Positions 9,501 through 18,264 of a DNA stretch of 64,000 nucleotides are shown in pieces; the first letter of the stretch is position 1, and each line of letters begins with the position of its first letter. Position numbers and translations under genes: made by a program. The notes below the pieces were generated by a model. It searched no databases, was not told the DNA's origin, and saw nothing but the letters and a program-made list of their open reading frames with translations. Source of the DNA: Candidatus Saccharimonadota bacterium (GTDB lineage Bacteria; Patescibacteriota; Saccharimonadia; Saccharimonadales; Saccharimonadaceae); contig WRHN01000003.1 in assembly GCA_009783235.1 (NCBI GenBank), positions 62,001 through 126,000 of the forward strand, written 5' to 3'.

Positions 9501-10254
9501 TGTTAAAGACGGCAAATTGAAAGTGTCGGCCAGTTTTTACGAGAATAAATACGCGCTGCTCTCGAGCATCGACGGCAAAGTCAAGGTAAAAGAAGACAAG
9601 AAAACTGGTAAGAAAACCGTAACGGTCGAGGGCATTCGTTCAGAGAACGGCGAAAATAAAGACGCTATCGAAACCTTTACGACTTCTAATCGCCTGGCCG
9701 TTAAAAACGGCGACAAAGTGGCGCGCGGCAGCCGTATTACTGAGGGTTCGATTTATCCGCCTTACTTAATGGAGATTATGGGTGAGCATGCTGCCAAGCG
9801 GTATATCCTCAACGATATTTTGCGACTTTATGCTGGTCAAGGCTACGCGCTGTCTTCAAAGCACATTGAGGTGATTATCTCACAAATGTTTAGTCGAGTA
9901 GAAGTAGTTGACCCAGGCGATAGTGATTTGTCAGAAGGGGCGCTAGTCAGTCGCTCGACCGCTAAAGATGCTAATGACAAATTGGCGGCAGAGGGCAAAA
10001 AATTGGCTGAGTTTAAGACCGTGGTTCAGGGCATTAAGCGAGTTTCGGCCACTTCGGACAGCTTCTTGTCAGCAGCTTCGTTCCAAGACACCACTCGAGT
10101 GTTGATTGCGGCGGCCACTAGTGGTAAGGTAGATCGTCTGAAAGGCTTGAAAGAGAACGTCATCATTGGGCGTAAAATCCCTGTTGGTACGGGTGCGATT
10201 GCAGGCATTGGCCTGTCGAACGCGCCAAGCGAAGACGAGTTTACGAATCTGTAA
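6514..10254 (+). CDS. rpoC: RNA polymerase beta' subunit lacking zinc-site cysteines
   Basis: Beta' subunit, 1246 residues. The catalytic magnesium loop NADFDGDQMAVH is intact, as are RRERMGHIKLA and IGVIAAQSVGEPATQLT. Both zinc sites known from typical bacterial beta' appear lost. The N-terminal ribbon between GLFCERIFGP and RRERMGH has no CxC or CxxC pair. The block before IGVIAAQS, normally with three cysteines, reads STLDVDGIPRKAYG. An insert rich in charged residues occupies about 150-260. A strong terminator follows. The function as RNA polymerase subunit is certain. Confidence 0.99.
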   Translation: MEHTGKNIADFDALRLSVASSDDILNWSYGEVTKPETINYRTQKPERDGLFCERIFGPVKDLNPHDAKLKGVRARDAAIDKNGDLVTKSIVRRERMGHIKLAVPVAHIWFMRGVPSAISQLLGISVKNLERIAYYASYVILSVDEERRDQLLTDNENEFEAGKVAIKMRYEKAAGDKDANVKELATEQTHELDELTEKYEAKRDRLGVLVKGALVSEADYRNLEEDYSDLIEVGMGGEAIDQLLSEVDLEAEIAELTEDVAKRRGQSRVKIQKRLKLLEGMKNAGIKPESLCLTVLPVVPPGLRPMVQLTGGRFATSDMNDLYRRVIIRNNRLKKMIELNAPEVIRRNEKRMLQEAVDALIDNSSAHGKPVTSVGGRRTLKSLSDLLKGKKGRFRQNLLGKRVDYSGRSVIVAGPELSLDECGLPKRMALELFKPFIISKLIEWDEASNIRNATRLIESGEAVVWDALDEVIESKYVLLNRAPTLHRLGIQAFRPRLVEGQAIQLSPLVANGFNADFDGDQMAVHLPLSEIAQAEARDLMSARNNLLKPADGLPTLSIYQDIVLGSYYMTYAKPSEQVENPRVFASVDEAVLARDKGLIKPQTNIKIRYKGELRDTTLGRVKLNEALPEDFPFVNEVMTRKALNRVLARIFNRYGSDVTADTANAIKDLTLKNATRSAVSTGMTDYFDIDDLEIDLKEADDKVTATTNAFKDGLITDRERHTAIRTAWVNARNNISDKFTQKLVDTDTGISISVQSGARGSISNVVDVSGIVGVINATYNVSAKRNLDELKMAAEIELPVRSNYKKGLTPLELTVAARGSRKGLIDTALNTAKSGYLTRRLVDAAQDVFTVDGNEDTVDPGFAIYREDSEYTRVTFEDRLIGRYAAEDVKGHIKAGELITQDVAAAIQNDEAIASVKIMSPLSTLDVDGIPRKAYGIDLATGVLVEAHEPIGVIAAQSVGEPATQLTLNNKHGAGEEDVTEGLPRLEELLELYGADVKDGKLKVSASFYENKYALLSSIDGKVKVKEDKKTGKKTVTVEGIRSENGENKDAIETFTTSNRLAVKNGDKVARGSRITEGSIYPPYLMEIMGEHAAKRYILNDILRLYAGQGYALSSKHIEVIISQMFSRVEVVDPGDSDLSEGALVSRSTAKDANDKLAAEGKKLAEFKTVVQGIKRVSATSDSFLSAASFQDTTRVLIAAATSGKVDRLKGLKENVIIGRKIPVGTGAIAGIGLSNAPSEDEFTNL

Positions 10255-10269
10255 CAGTTCTAGCTTTGT

Positions 10270-10314
10270 CTGAGAGTCAAGCTCCCGCGTGTTTTGCGGG
10301 AGCTTGCTTTTTAG
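10270..10314 (+). terminator. rpoBC terminator
   Basis: Stem AAGCTCCCGC/GCGGGAGCTT with a GTGTTTT loop, followed by GCTTTTT, just past the rpoC stop. Confidence 0.85.
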
Positions 10315-10394
10315 GCAGAATATGCTAGAATGAAGATATAAGTTAGTGGAAATAGTTTGCAAGTATCATTTTCGATTATCAGGAGGTGTTGAAG

Positions 10395-10742
10395 ATGGCG
10401 AGTTGTTTGAGTTGTGTTTTTTGCAAAAAAGTTTCTTCTGAGGAGAGAAGACCTTGGGATGAGTTAGTTTGCGAATATCTTAGTAGCGACTATTATGGTG
10501 ACTATGCAATATGCACTAAACTGCCTCAAAAGAAATCTCTTGGCAGTATGCATTATGTCAGGTGCAAATACTATTCTTATGGTGGGGCTGATGTGATTGA
10601 CAATGATTATTGTCCAAACCCTTCGGCTAAGCGCCTGGCACGTACTCATGCTATAGAGGCAGAATACGATTGTTGTTTCTATCCTGACTCAAAGAGAATA
10701 CATCAGCCCGGAACACATTGGTGCGGTCAATGGCGGCAATAA
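10395..10742 (+). CDS. Cysteine-rich orphan protein
   Basis: Orphan of 115 residues with about ten cysteines: an N-terminal CLSCVFC cluster, then single Cys residues, a CC pair (ECDCC-like region near residue 95) and a Cys four residues from the end. No signal peptide or membrane segment is visible. The pattern suggests a metal-binding or disulfide-rich fold, unproven. The start is set by AGGAGG 8 bases upstream of ATG 10395; an in-frame GTG at 10386 overlaps that site and is unlikely. It has its own -10 (TAGAAT near 10326) and its own terminator. Confidence 0.7.
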   Translation: MASCLSCVFCKKVSSEERRPWDELVCEYLSSDYYGDYAICTKLPQKKSLGSMHYVRCKYYSYGGADVIDNDYCPNPSAKRLARTHAIEAEYDCCFYPDSKRIHQPGTHWCGQWRQ

Positions 10743-10788
10743 CAATGATTTTATACGCAAAAAACGACTAATGCCCCACTAACTTTGC

Positions 10789-10823
10789 GCCTGTTTGGAC
10801 AAATATCCAAACAGGAGCTTTTC
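10789..10823 (+). terminator. Terminator of the Cys-rich orphan
   Basis: Stem CCTGTTTGGA/TCCAAACAGG followed by AGCTTTTCATTT. It directly abuts the str-operon -35 box. Confidence 0.85.
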
Positions 10824-10825
10824 AT

Positions 10826-10959
10826 TTGACAAAAACCGCTATTTTTGCTAAAATTAAGACGAGTTTCAGGATTTTACTTTTTGCTGAAGTTAAAATCCAT
10901 ATCTGTACGCTGTTAGTCCAGCGTGAAAAAACTTTTAAGATTATAAGGAGAATTTTAAT
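10826..10959 (+). promoter_or_regulatory. str operon promoter and leader
   Basis: TTGACA (10826-10831), 17-base spacer, TAAAAT (10849-10854): near consensus. The ~100-base leader holds a hairpin CGCTG/CAGCG (about 10908-10923). The site AAGGAG precedes the rpsL ATG. Confidence 0.75.
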
Positions 10960-11373
10960 ATGCCAACTATTAACCAGCTGGTTCGCAAACCTCGAAAAGT
11001 GGCGGCGAAGAAGTCAAAAGCGCCAGCTCTTGGCACGATTCAAAACACCCTAAAGGTTCGAACTTACAAGCAAGATGCGCCGCTGAAGCGCGGTGTTTGT
11101 GTGAAAGTTACTACTAAGACTCCCAAGAAGCCTAACTCAGCTCTGCGTAAAGTGGCTCGTGTTCGCTTGACTAATGGTCAGGAAGTTTGGGCCTACATTG
11201 GTGGTGAGGGTCATAACCTGCAAGAGCACGCTGTGGTGCTGGTGCGCGGTGGTCGTGTGCCAGATTTGCCCGGTGTGCGTTATCACATTGTGCGCGGTGC
11301 TTTAGATTTACAGGGAGTCGACAAACGTAAACAAGGCCGTAGCAAGTACGGCGCTAAGAAAGGAGACAAGTAA
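10960..11373 (+). CDS. rpsL: Ribosomal protein S12
   Basis: Decoding-centre protein of the 30S subunit, 137 residues. The universal blocks [17 protein letters not shown] and [16 protein letters not shown], which carry the classical streptomycin-resistance positions, are intact. It is the first gene of rpsL-rpsG-fusA. Its stop overlaps the rpsG ATG (TAATG). The ribosome site is ATAAGGAG. Confidence 0.99.
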   Translation: MPTINQLVRKPRKVAAKKSKAPALGTIQNTLKVRTYKQDAPLKRGVCVKVTTKTPKKPNSALRKVARVRLTNGQEVWAYIGGEGHNLQEHAVVLVRGGRVPDLPGVRYHIVRGALDLQGVDKRKQGRSKYGAKKGDK

Positions 11374-11849
11374 TGCCTAGAAAAGTCACTAAGTCTCTAC
11401 GACGAAAAATCAATCCAGATCGCAAATATGACAGCGTGCTGGTGCAACGTTTGATTAACAAGTCCATGTTGGACGGTAAAAAACACGTGGCCGAAAAAGC
11501 AGTTTATAACGCTTTGGAGCAAGCCGCCAAGACTCTCAAGAGCGAAAATCCATTGGAAGTTTTTGAGCAAGCTTTTGAGAATATCAGCCCAGATTTTGAG
11601 GTGAAAAGTCGCCGCGTGGGTGGTGCTAACTACCAAATTCCGTTTCCGATCCAGGGCCATCGTCGCGAGCACTTCGCTTTGATGTGGTTGGTTGGTAGCG
11701 CGCGCGAAAAGAAGGGCATGCCGTACGAAAAGCGCCTAGCGACTGAGCTGGTCGACGCTTACAATGGCACTGGTGCCGCATTTAAGAAAAAGGAAGATAC
11801 GCATCGCATGGCTGAGGCTAACCGTGCTTTTGCGCACTTTGCCAGGTAA
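11373..11849 (+). CDS. rpsG: Ribosomal protein S7
   Basis: Assembly protein of the 30S head, 158 residues. Typical blocks include KSMLDGKKHVAEKAVYNAL, VGGANYQIPFP, MPYEKRLATELVDAYN and the terminal ANRAFAHFAR. Coupled to rpsL by a one-base overlap; fusA follows after 14 bases. In other bacteria S7 represses the str operon translationally. Whether it does so here is not visible. Confidence 0.99.
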   Translation: MPRKVTKSLRRKINPDRKYDSVLVQRLINKSMLDGKKHVAEKAVYNALEQAAKTLKSENPLEVFEQAFENISPDFEVKSRRVGGANYQIPFPIQGHRREHFALMWLVGSAREKKGMPYEKRLATELVDAYNGTGAAFKKKEDTHRMAEANRAFAHFAR

Positions 11850-11863
11850 ATTAGGGAGGGAAT

Positions 11864-13948
11864 ATGGCTGAAAAGAAAATAGCATTAGATAAAATTAGAA
11901 ACATTGGCATCATTGCTCATATTGACGCCGGTAAGACCACTACGACTGAAGGAATTTTGTATCGGACTGGTCTTTCGCACAAAATTGGTGAGGTGCACAA
12001 GGGTGAGACTACGACTGACTGGATGGAGCAGGAGCGTGAACGCGGAATTACCATTACCAGCGCGGCGGTAACTTGTTTTTGGAAGAATTATCGCATTAAC
12101 ATTATCGACACGCCCGGGCACATTGATTTTACGGCAGAAGTCGAACGTTCTTTGCGCGTGCTGGACGGTGCGGTGGTGGTTTTTGACGGTAAAATGGGCG
12201 TGGAGGCGCAAAGCGAGACGGTTTGGCGTCAAGCTAGCAAATATGGCGTGCCGCGTATCTGTTTTATCAACAAAATCAACCAAATTGGCGGCGATTTTTA
12301 TAAGTCTCTAGATTCTATCCACGGGCGATTGAGCAGAAGCGCTTTGCCTGTGCACCTGCCGATTGGTTTTGAAAAAGACATCAACGGGGTGGTCGATTTG
12401 ATTGAAATGAAATCTTACACCTACAAAGAATACCATGACCAAGAGTTGATTGTCGGCGAAGTGCCAGCAAATATGCTGGACAAGGCCAAGCATGCGCGTA
12501 ATTTGTTGGTTGAAAAAGCCGTGGAGTATGACGATGAGCTGTTTGAACGGTACCTGGACAAGGGCGAAGAATCGATTACGGTTGACGAATTGAAGGGCGC
12601 TTTGCGCAAGGCGGTGCTGAGTGGCGAGTTCTACTTGGTGACTGGTGGCGACGGTCGAGGTGTGATTGTTGAAAAAGTGCTAGATTTGGTTAATGATTAC
12701 CTGCCTAGCCCTATGGATATCAAGGAAGTTTGGGGCACTGACCCGAAGACTGGCGATGAAATTTCGCGTAAGTTGACTTCGGAAGAGCCGATGGCGACGC
12801 TGGCTTTCAAAATTGCCACGGATCCGTTTGTTGGTAAGCTGATTTTTGTGCGAGTTTACTCTGGTGTGTTGAAGACTGGTTCGACTATTCTCAACACGAT
12901 GACTGGCGACAAAGAGCGGATTGGTCGTATTGTGCGAATGCACGCAGACAAACGCGAGGAAATCACCGAGGTTGAGGCGGGCGATATTGCGGCGGTGGTT
13001 GGTTTGAAAAACACCACCACGGGCACGACTCTGTGTGATCCGAGCAATCCAATTACTCTGGAAGGCATTGAATTCGTCGAGCCGCCAGTGTCGATTGCGG
13101 TGGAACCCAAGACTAAGGCTGACCAAGAAAAAATGGGCATTGCTTTGAACAAATTAGCTGAAGAGGACCCGACTTTTCGGGTGCACACAGACGACGAAAC
13201 TGGCCAGACGATTATTTCGGGCATGGGCGAGTTGCACTTAGATATCATTGTCGATCGTATGAAGCGTGAATTCCAGGTAGAAGCCAATACGGGCGAACCG
13301 CAGGTGGCTTTTCGTGAGTCTATCAAGGGCAATTCAGACGTGCAGGGTAAATATATCAAGCAATCTGGTGGTCGCGGTCAGTACGGCGACGTGCATATTA
13401 AGTTTGAGCCAAATGAGCCAGGCAAGGGCTTTGAATTTGTGGACGCAATTAAGGGCGGCGTGGTGCCGCAGGAATATCGTCCAGCGGTCAAAAACGGCAT
13501 AGAAGAAACGTTGAATAACGGCGTGATTGCGGGCTATCCAGTAGTCGATGTTAAGGCGACGCTGCACTACGGTTCTTACCACGATGTCGACTCTTCGGAA
13601 TTGGCCTTTAAAATGGCGGCGGCTATTGCTACTAAAGATGGTATCAAACAGGCCACGCCAGTGTTGCTGGAGCCAGTAATGAAAATTGCAGTGGTGACGC
13701 CAGAAGAGTTCATGGGCGACGTGATTGGCGATTTAAACTCTCGTCGCGGTCGCATTGATAAAATGGAAGATTTGATGGGCGGAGCTAAGCAAATCACTGG
13801 TTTTGTGCCGTTGGCGGCTATGTTTGGTTACACCTCAGACTTGCGTTCGATGAGCCAAGGTCGAGCGGCGAGCTCGATGGAGCTAGCACAATACGAAGAA
13901 GTGCCACCGAATATTGCTCAGGAAATTATCGAAAAACGTTCGAAATAA
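11864..13948 (+). CDS. fusA: Elongation factor G
   Basis: Translocation GTPase, 694 residues, normal length. GTP-binding motifs: [12 protein letters not shown] (G1), DTPGHIDFT (G3) and INKINQ (G4, where NKxD is usual; here Asn follows NKI). Domains II to V follow, including [15 protein letters not shown] and [13 protein letters not shown]-type blocks. The ribosome site is AGGGAGGG. It ends the str operon with a strong terminator. Confidence 0.99.
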   Translation: MAEKKIALDKIRNIGIIAHIDAGKTTTTEGILYRTGLSHKIGEVHKGETTTDWMEQERERGITITSAAVTCFWKNYRINIIDTPGHIDFTAEVERSLRVLDGAVVVFDGKMGVEAQSETVWRQASKYGVPRICFINKINQIGGDFYKSLDSIHGRLSRSALPVHLPIGFEKDINGVVDLIEMKSYTYKEYHDQELIVGEVPANMLDKAKHARNLLVEKAVEYDDELFERYLDKGEESITVDELKGALRKAVLSGEFYLVTGGDGRGVIVEKVLDLVNDYLPSPMDIKEVWGTDPKTGDEISRKLTSEEPMATLAFKIATDPFVGKLIFVRVYSGVLKTGSTILNTMTGDKERIGRIVRMHADKREEITEVEAGDIAAVVGLKNTTTGTTLCDPSNPITLEGIEFVEPPVSIAVEPKTKADQEKMGIALNKLAEEDPTFRVHTDDETGQTIISGMGELHLDIIVDRMKREFQVEANTGEPQVAFRESIKGNSDVQGKYIKQSGGRGQYGDVHIKFEPNEPGKGFEFVDAIKGGVVPQEYRPAVKNGIEETLNNGVIAGYPVVDVKATLHYGSYHDVDSSELAFKMAAAIATKDGIKQATPVLLEPVMKIAVVTPEEFMGDVIGDLNSRRGRIDKMEDLMGGAKQITGFVPLAAMFGYTSDLRSMSQGRAASSMELAQYEEVPPNIAQEIIEKRSK

Positions 13949-13965
13949 TTTCTGTGCTTAAAAAT

Positions 13966-14000
13966 AAAACCGCCCCGACAATGAGGGGGCGGTTTTGGTT
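13966..14000 (+). terminator. str operon terminator
   Basis: Stem AAAACCGCCCC/GGGGCGGTTTT between fusA and the convergent acyl-CoA synthetase gene. T-runs on both sides suggest it serves both strands. Confidence 0.85.
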
Positions 14001-14016
14001 GCTGGTTGAGTTTTGG

Positions 14017-15732
14017 TTATGACTCAGGTTTTTTCTCAGGATTTTCTTCGTCTTCCAGTTCGCGCACGTTAATTTTGCCTACTAGTGTGCGCGGCAGTGA
14101 TTTGCGAAAAACGAATTGCGCAGGTATTTCATATTTAGCAAGATTTTGTTTGCAATGTTCGCGCAGACCGCGTTTGAATTTTTCATTAGCGCTGACTTTT
14201 TCGTGAGTAACCACGAAAGCTTTGGCCACCATGCCTTTATAGGGGTGGGAAACGCCAATCACCGTGCTAATCAGCACGCCTTCGTAACCATTGATAATCC
14301 GTTCGATGTATTGCGGGTAAATGTTGTAGCCAGACGAGACAATCATGCGCTTGAGGCGCTGCTTAAAGTAAATAAAGCCGTCTTCGTCCATGGTGGCTAG
14401 GTCGCCAGAATGTAACCAAGTATGGCCGTCAGCGTGTTTTTGCAAGACTTTATGGGTCTCTTCCTCATCGTCGAGGTAGCCAAGCATCAACGTAGGGCCA
14501 GTTACGCAAATTTCACCGACTTCGCCATAAGGCAGTTCGTCTTGAGTAAAAGGTCGAACGATTTTGATGTAATTATCAGGGAAGGGCACACCTACTGAGT
14601 CGTCGCGATATTCACCAGCCGGCATAAATGCCACTGCGGTAACCGCTTCGGTCATGCCGTAACCTTCGCGCACTTGTTCGAAACAGCCGTGTTCATGCAA
14701 AAATTCATCGACTCGACGTTTGAGCTCAGAACTCAAGGCGTCGCCGCCAGAAATGATATAACGCAAATATGATAGGTCGATTTTTTTCATATGCTTATTC
14801 TTTAATAGAGCTTCGAACAGCGTAGGCACGCCAATCAACACAGTCGGTTGATATTTGTTGAGTAATTTGTGAAAACTATCAACGCTGAACTGAGGGATAA
14901 GAGTCGAGCAGGCGCCATATGACAAAACTAGATGAATGCAGATACACAGGCCGAAACCGTGAAAAATCGGCAAAATGGCCAGGAGCGAATCGTTCTCGTC
15001 GATGTCGCCCAAAAACTCAAAACCCTGCAGCGCCGCGGCGTTAATAGCGTTGTTGGTCAACAAAATTCCCTTGGGTTCGCCAGTAGTCCCGCCACTATAG
15101 AGAATCACCGCAACGTCTTTGCCGCCTACTTTGGCAGTGATTTTAATCGGCACGTCGATACCGTGCAAAATAAAGTTTTTCCAGGTAGTGAAGCGGTTAG
15201 ATTCGACGGGTTTTTTCTGTCCGCGCGCTACGATGTATTTATAGGTGTTCTTTTTGACCACAGGCATAGAGCTGCCAGCGCTAGCGACGATAACTTTTTT
15301 CACCCTAGTGTCAGAAATGATATTTTCAATTTTTTCCAGGGCCATATCAATAGTCAGCATCATTTTTGAGTTAGAAATTTCTAGGTATTGCCGAATTGCG
15401 TTTTCGGCCGACAGCGGGTGGATCATGCTGGCAATAGCGCCCACACGGTTGGCGGCGTAAAACATAGCAACGGCTTCTGGAGTATTGGGCATGCAAATGG
15501 TGATAGTGTCGCCTTCGCCGATTCCATAGGCCAGCAGCGCTCTAGTAACATCGTCAATGCGCTCCATCAGCTCGGCGTAAGAAATGTCTTTGCCGAAATA
15601 GTTTAGCGCCGGCCGATCGGGAAATTTTTTGGCGGCTTCGGCTACGCGCGCGTAGAGCGAACTGTTTGGGTAGCGCAAGTGTTTGCGAATGTCGTGATAG
15701 ACGTTATGCCAGGGGGCTTTCGGTTTAGCCAT
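14017..15732 (-). CDS. AMP-forming acyl-CoA synthetase
   Basis: Member of the ANL (adenylate-forming) superfamily, 571 residues, most like long-chain fatty acid-CoA ligases. Visible motifs are the phosphate loop YSGGTTGEPKGILLTN, the A5 motif REGYGMTEA, the A7/A8 region HSGDLATMDEDGFIYF with RLKRMIVSSGYNIYP, and the C-terminal lysine motif PRTLVGKINVREL. Likely reaction: fatty acid + ATP + CoA (or another acceptor). It overlaps the end of the lipid kinase gene upstream. With plsC and the kinase it forms an operon that would activate and re-esterify scavenged fatty acids. The exact substrate is not certain. Confidence 0.9.
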   Translation of the reverse strand: MAKPKAPWHNVYHDIRKHLRYPNSSLYARVAEAAKKFPDRPALNYFGKDISYAELMERIDDVTRALLAYGIGEGDTITICMPNTPEAVAMFYAANRVGAIASMIHPLSAENAIRQYLEISNSKMMLTIDMALEKIENIISDTRVKKVIVASAGSSMPVVKKNTYKYIVARGQKKPVESNRFTTWKNFILHGIDVPIKITAKVGGKDVAVILYSGGTTGEPKGILLTNNAINAAALQGFEFLGDIDENDSLLAILPIFHGFGLCICIHLVLSYGACSTLIPQFSVDSFHKLLNKYQPTVLIGVPTLFEALLKNKHMKKIDLSYLRYIISGGDALSSELKRRVDEFLHEHGCFEQVREGYGMTEAVTAVAFMPAGEYRDDSVGVPFPDNYIKIVRPFTQDELPYGEVGEICVTGPTLMLGYLDDEEETHKVLQKHADGHTWLHSGDLATMDEDGFIYFKQRLKRMIVSSGYNIYPQYIERIINGYEGVLISTVIGVSHPYKGMVAKAFVVTHEKVSANEKFKRGLREHCKQNLAKYEIPAQFVFRKSLPRTLVGKINVRELEDEENPEKKPES

Positions 15733-16615
15733 TGATGATTTCCTTGATCAGGCTGGTGTCGTTGTAGAATTGCTGGGCGCCTTTGAGGATTTTAACGTCA
15801 ATTTTCTGACCATCTAATAGCTCTCCGTCAACGTCAAAGCTGACTTTTTTGTCGCAGCTGATTTTAATGTGGTCGGTTTTTCGCATGTGCACATTAGGGT
15901 TTTTGACGTGCTCGCCAGTTTTTACGCTGCTGATTAACGGAACCAAGGTGCGGACATTCATGGCGTCAACGAAACAGATATCCATCTGTCCGTCTTGAAT
16001 ATCGGCTTCTGGCGCAATAAAGTATTCGCCGCCAAAACGCTGCCCGTTGGCCGCCACGATAACTGTTGAGTGTTCTTCCTTGGTTACGCCGTGGATATTA
16101 AATTTTATGCGCAGCGGTTTAAAAGTAGCTAGCGTGTTGATAATAGCTAGGGTAAAACGCATTTGCTTGGGAATCCATTTCTTGCGATATTTTTTGAATA
16201 CCGCGGCAGTTGTTTCAGTGGTGAAGCCCATGCCGACGTAGTTGAGGAAATAATGTTTGTGATTGAAGACACCGACGTCAACTTTGGGCAGTTTGTCCTT
16301 GAGCTTGGCCAGTGAAGCGTAGAAATCATTGCCGGTGCCGTTGGGGACAATGCCCATGAGGTTGTCGGTTTTGATAATTCCTTGGAGAACCTCGTTCATC
16401 GTGCCATCGCCGCCAACAGCAAAAATCACCAGGCCTTTTTTGGGCAAACTTTTGACAATTTTGGTGGCATGTTTAGGGTGCTCGGTTTTGATGATCCGAT
16501 AGGTAAACCCGCGCTTGCGACAAGCCTTGTGAATCCGCTCGACAACTTTGTCGGAGTCTTGCTTGCCCGCCATTGGATTAACGATAAAAATAAATTCTTC
16601 TTTTTTATTACTCAT
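15725..16615 (-). CDS. DAGK-family lipid kinase
   Basis: 296 residues, YegS/DgkB type. The N-terminal nucleotide-binding domain carries GGDGTMNEVLQGI and NGTGNDF, the family signatures. The C-terminal beta-rich domain contains NGQRFGGEYFIAPEA and ISCDKKVSFDVDGE. It probably phosphorylates diacylglycerol or a related lipid to phosphatidic acid. I chose the ATG at 16615, just after the plsC stop; an in-frame ATG at 16633 lies inside plsC. It is the middle gene of the three-gene lipid operon. Confidence 0.9.
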   Translation of the reverse strand: MSNKKEEFIFIVNPMAGKQDSDKVVERIHKACRKRGFTYRIIKTEHPKHATKIVKSLPKKGLVIFAVGGDGTMNEVLQGIIKTDNLMGIVPNGTGNDFYASLAKLKDKLPKVDVGVFNHKHYFLNYVGMGFTTETTAAVFKKYRKKWIPKQMRFTLAIINTLATFKPLRIKFNIHGVTKEEHSTVIVAANGQRFGGEYFIAPEADIQDGQMDICFVDAMNVRTLVPLISSVKTGEHVKNPNVHMRKTDHIKISCDKKVSFDVDGELLDGQKIDVKILKGAQQFYNDTSLIKEIING

Positions 16616-16616
16616 A

Positions 16617-17246
16617 TTAAACTTTCTCTCCATATTTAACTAATAATTTTTTTATTGCTTGGCGCAGTTTTTCGGTTCCTGCTTCAACGCTTAGCCCCGC
16701 TACATCAATTGGTTCGCCAACTACATAAATGACTCGTTTGCCAATTATGTTGGGGTCGCCGATAATAGCCGAAGGAATTAAGGGCGCGCCGGTGCGTTGA
16801 GCCATGACCACGGCGCCGCGTTTAAAGGGCAGTAGCAGCTGTTTGCGTTTTTCAGCGCGGTTGCGGGTGCCCTCTGGGTGAACTTGCACAGCACAGCCGC
16901 GCTCAAGATATTTAATGGCATATTGCAGGGCGGAGTTGCGCTCTTTGTTGAAGCGCTCCACTTGGACAACGCCAGCGTTGACCAGCAAAAATGTCAGCAG
17001 CTTGTTTTTCTTGAATAATTTCTCGGCCGCTAGATAGTGTAGGGTGCGATTAACGCGGGCGCTGATAATAAATTGGTCTAGCGATGTTTTGTGGTTGCTG
17101 GTCAAGATGAAAGCGCCTTTTCTAGGGATATTCTTCATGCCGATGTATTTGGGGTGGAACACCAATAAAAAGAGTGGTGCGAACAACACTCGGATAATGT
17201 AATAGACCCAGGGCCTCTCGACTATTTTCTGTCTCTGTTTGCTCAT
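16617..17246 (-). CDS. plsC: 1-acyl-glycerol-3-phosphate acyltransferase
   Basis: 209-residue PlsC-family enzyme that acylates lysophosphatidic acid to phosphatidic acid at the membrane. The catalytic HX4D motif is NHKTSLDQF and the substrate-binding block is HPEGTRNR. A short N-terminal hydrophobic stretch anchors it. It is first in the operon with the lipid kinase and acyl-CoA synthetase. A minus-strand -10-like TACAAT lies 12 bases before the ATG, so the leader is very short. Confidence 0.93.
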   Translation of the reverse strand: MSKQRQKIVERPWVYYIIRVLFAPLFLLVFHPKYIGMKNIPRKGAFILTSNHKTSLDQFIISARVNRTLHYLAAEKLFKKNKLLTFLLVNAGVVQVERFNKERNSALQYAIKYLERGCAVQVHPEGTRNRAEKRKQLLLPFKRGAVVMAQRTGAPLIPSAIIGDPNIIGKRVIYVVGEPIDVAGLSVEAGTEKLRQAIKKLLVKYGEKV

Positions 17247-17326
17247 AGTGTTCGCACTATTGTAGCATAAAAACAGGATTTTAGCTATTGTTTTTTGTCC
17301 CCTGGTGTTGTATAATTGACGGGTAT

Positions 17327-17401
17327 TCCGGAGTAGCGCAGTGGTAGCGCAGTTGGCTGTTAACCAATTGGTCGCCGGTTCGAATCCGGCCTCCGGAGCC
17401 A
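17327..17401 (+). tRNA. tRNA-Asn (GTT)
   Basis: Full cloverleaf with acceptor TCCGGAG/CTCCGGA, anticodon loop CTGTTAA, T-loop GGTTCGAATCC and encoded CCA. It is first of a three-tRNA cluster behind a TATAAT at 17311-17316. Confidence 0.97.
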
Positions 17402-17478
17402 GGTCCCGTAGCTCAGCTGGTTAGAGCACCTGCCTTTTAAGCAGGGTGTCCTGAGTTCGAGTCTCAGCGGGATCACCA
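17402..17478 (+). tRNA. tRNA-Lys (TTT)
   Basis: Acceptor GGTCCCG/CGGGATC, anticodon loop CTTTTAA, T-arm GAGTTCGAGTC and encoded CCA. It directly abuts tRNA-Asn with no spacer. Confidence 0.97.
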
Positions 17479-17483
17479 AATTC

Positions 17484-17560
17484 GGGCGATTAGCTCAGCT
17501 GGTTAGAGCGCGTCACTGATAATGACGAGGTCGGAGGTTCAAGTCCTCCATCGCCCACCA
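17484..17560 (+). tRNA. tRNA-Ile (GAT)
   Basis: Acceptor GGGCGAT/ATCGCCC, anticodon loop CTGATAA, T-loop GGTTCAAGTCC and encoded CCA. Five bases after tRNA-Lys. Confidence 0.97.
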
Positions 17561-17787
17561 AGTCCGGGATTTCTTCCGAAAAGTTGCTCGCAAGGGCGAT
17601 TTTTGATCCAAAATTTTGAATTCTTGTCAAAGGCAAATGCGGTTTTCTCGCTAAATCCGTTATTGCACTCTTTTCGAAAAGCCCAGCAGCGCTTGATAAC
17701 GTAGCTGGGGGATTTCCTTATTTTGCGTAGATCGCAAACATAAAGAGCTCGTATTTTGAAATATTCTAGCATGGTGTTAAAAGATTA

Positions 17788-18153
17788 ATGGACGACAAAA
17801 AGTCTGGTTGGTTCATCCAACATGACGACAACAATGCCAAAGTTAAGGTCAACACAGACAGTGGGGATACCGAGTATGTGGTTGTTGATAAATCCACAGG
17901 GTTACAATCTGAAAGGAGAAAAATGAAAAATTCTCAAATCAACGAGCAACTCAAGCATATCATTGACACTTGTGACAATATTGAAGCGTCGAACAGAATA
18001 GTTCCTTTTTTATGTTTAAACTTTGACGATGAGCCTAACGACTACGAAGAGATCCTGAATCTTGCCTTGAACGCCGAAAGCCCGGGGCGATATCCAGAAG
18101 AAGAACGATTAGAACACTACAAAAAGCTGAAAGAAAAGATTTTTGAGCTGTAA
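17788..18153 (+). CDS. Orphan acidic protein, start uncertain
   Basis: Up to 121 residues, hydrophilic and acidic, with no recognised domain. The only good ribosome site, AAAGGAG, lies 5 bases before an internal ATG at 17923 (reading MKNSQINEQLKH), which would give 76 residues. The upstream in-frame stretch still looks coding (YVVVDKSTG). The C-terminal half is probably helical (EERLEHYKKLKEKIFEL). The 227 bases between the tRNA cluster and this gene show nothing I can name. Confidence 0.55.
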   Translation: MDDKKSGWFIQHDDNNAKVKVNTDSGDTEYVVVDKSTGLQSERRKMKNSQINEQLKHIIDTCDNIEASNRIVPFLCLNFDDEPNDYEEILNLALNAESPGRYPEEERLEHYKKLKEKIFEL

Positions 18154-18204
18154 AGCCTAGCGTAAAATCATAAACCTATGACCAGGTATTATGTCTACTT
18201 CGGC

Positions 18205-18264
18205 TTGATTTAGCGGTGTTTTTGTAGTATAATCGCTCTGATATTATTAATAAGGAAAGGAAGT
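18205..18264 (+). promoter_or_regulatory. rpsI promoter
   Basis: TTGATT (18205-18210), 17-base spacer, TATAAT (18228-18233), and ribosome site AAGGAAAGGAAG before the ATG. Confidence 0.75.

Noticed and set aside
17560-17787. Gene or RNA between tRNA-Ile and the next ORF
   Set aside because: No ORF with a start signal, no clear terminator and no strong helix was seen.
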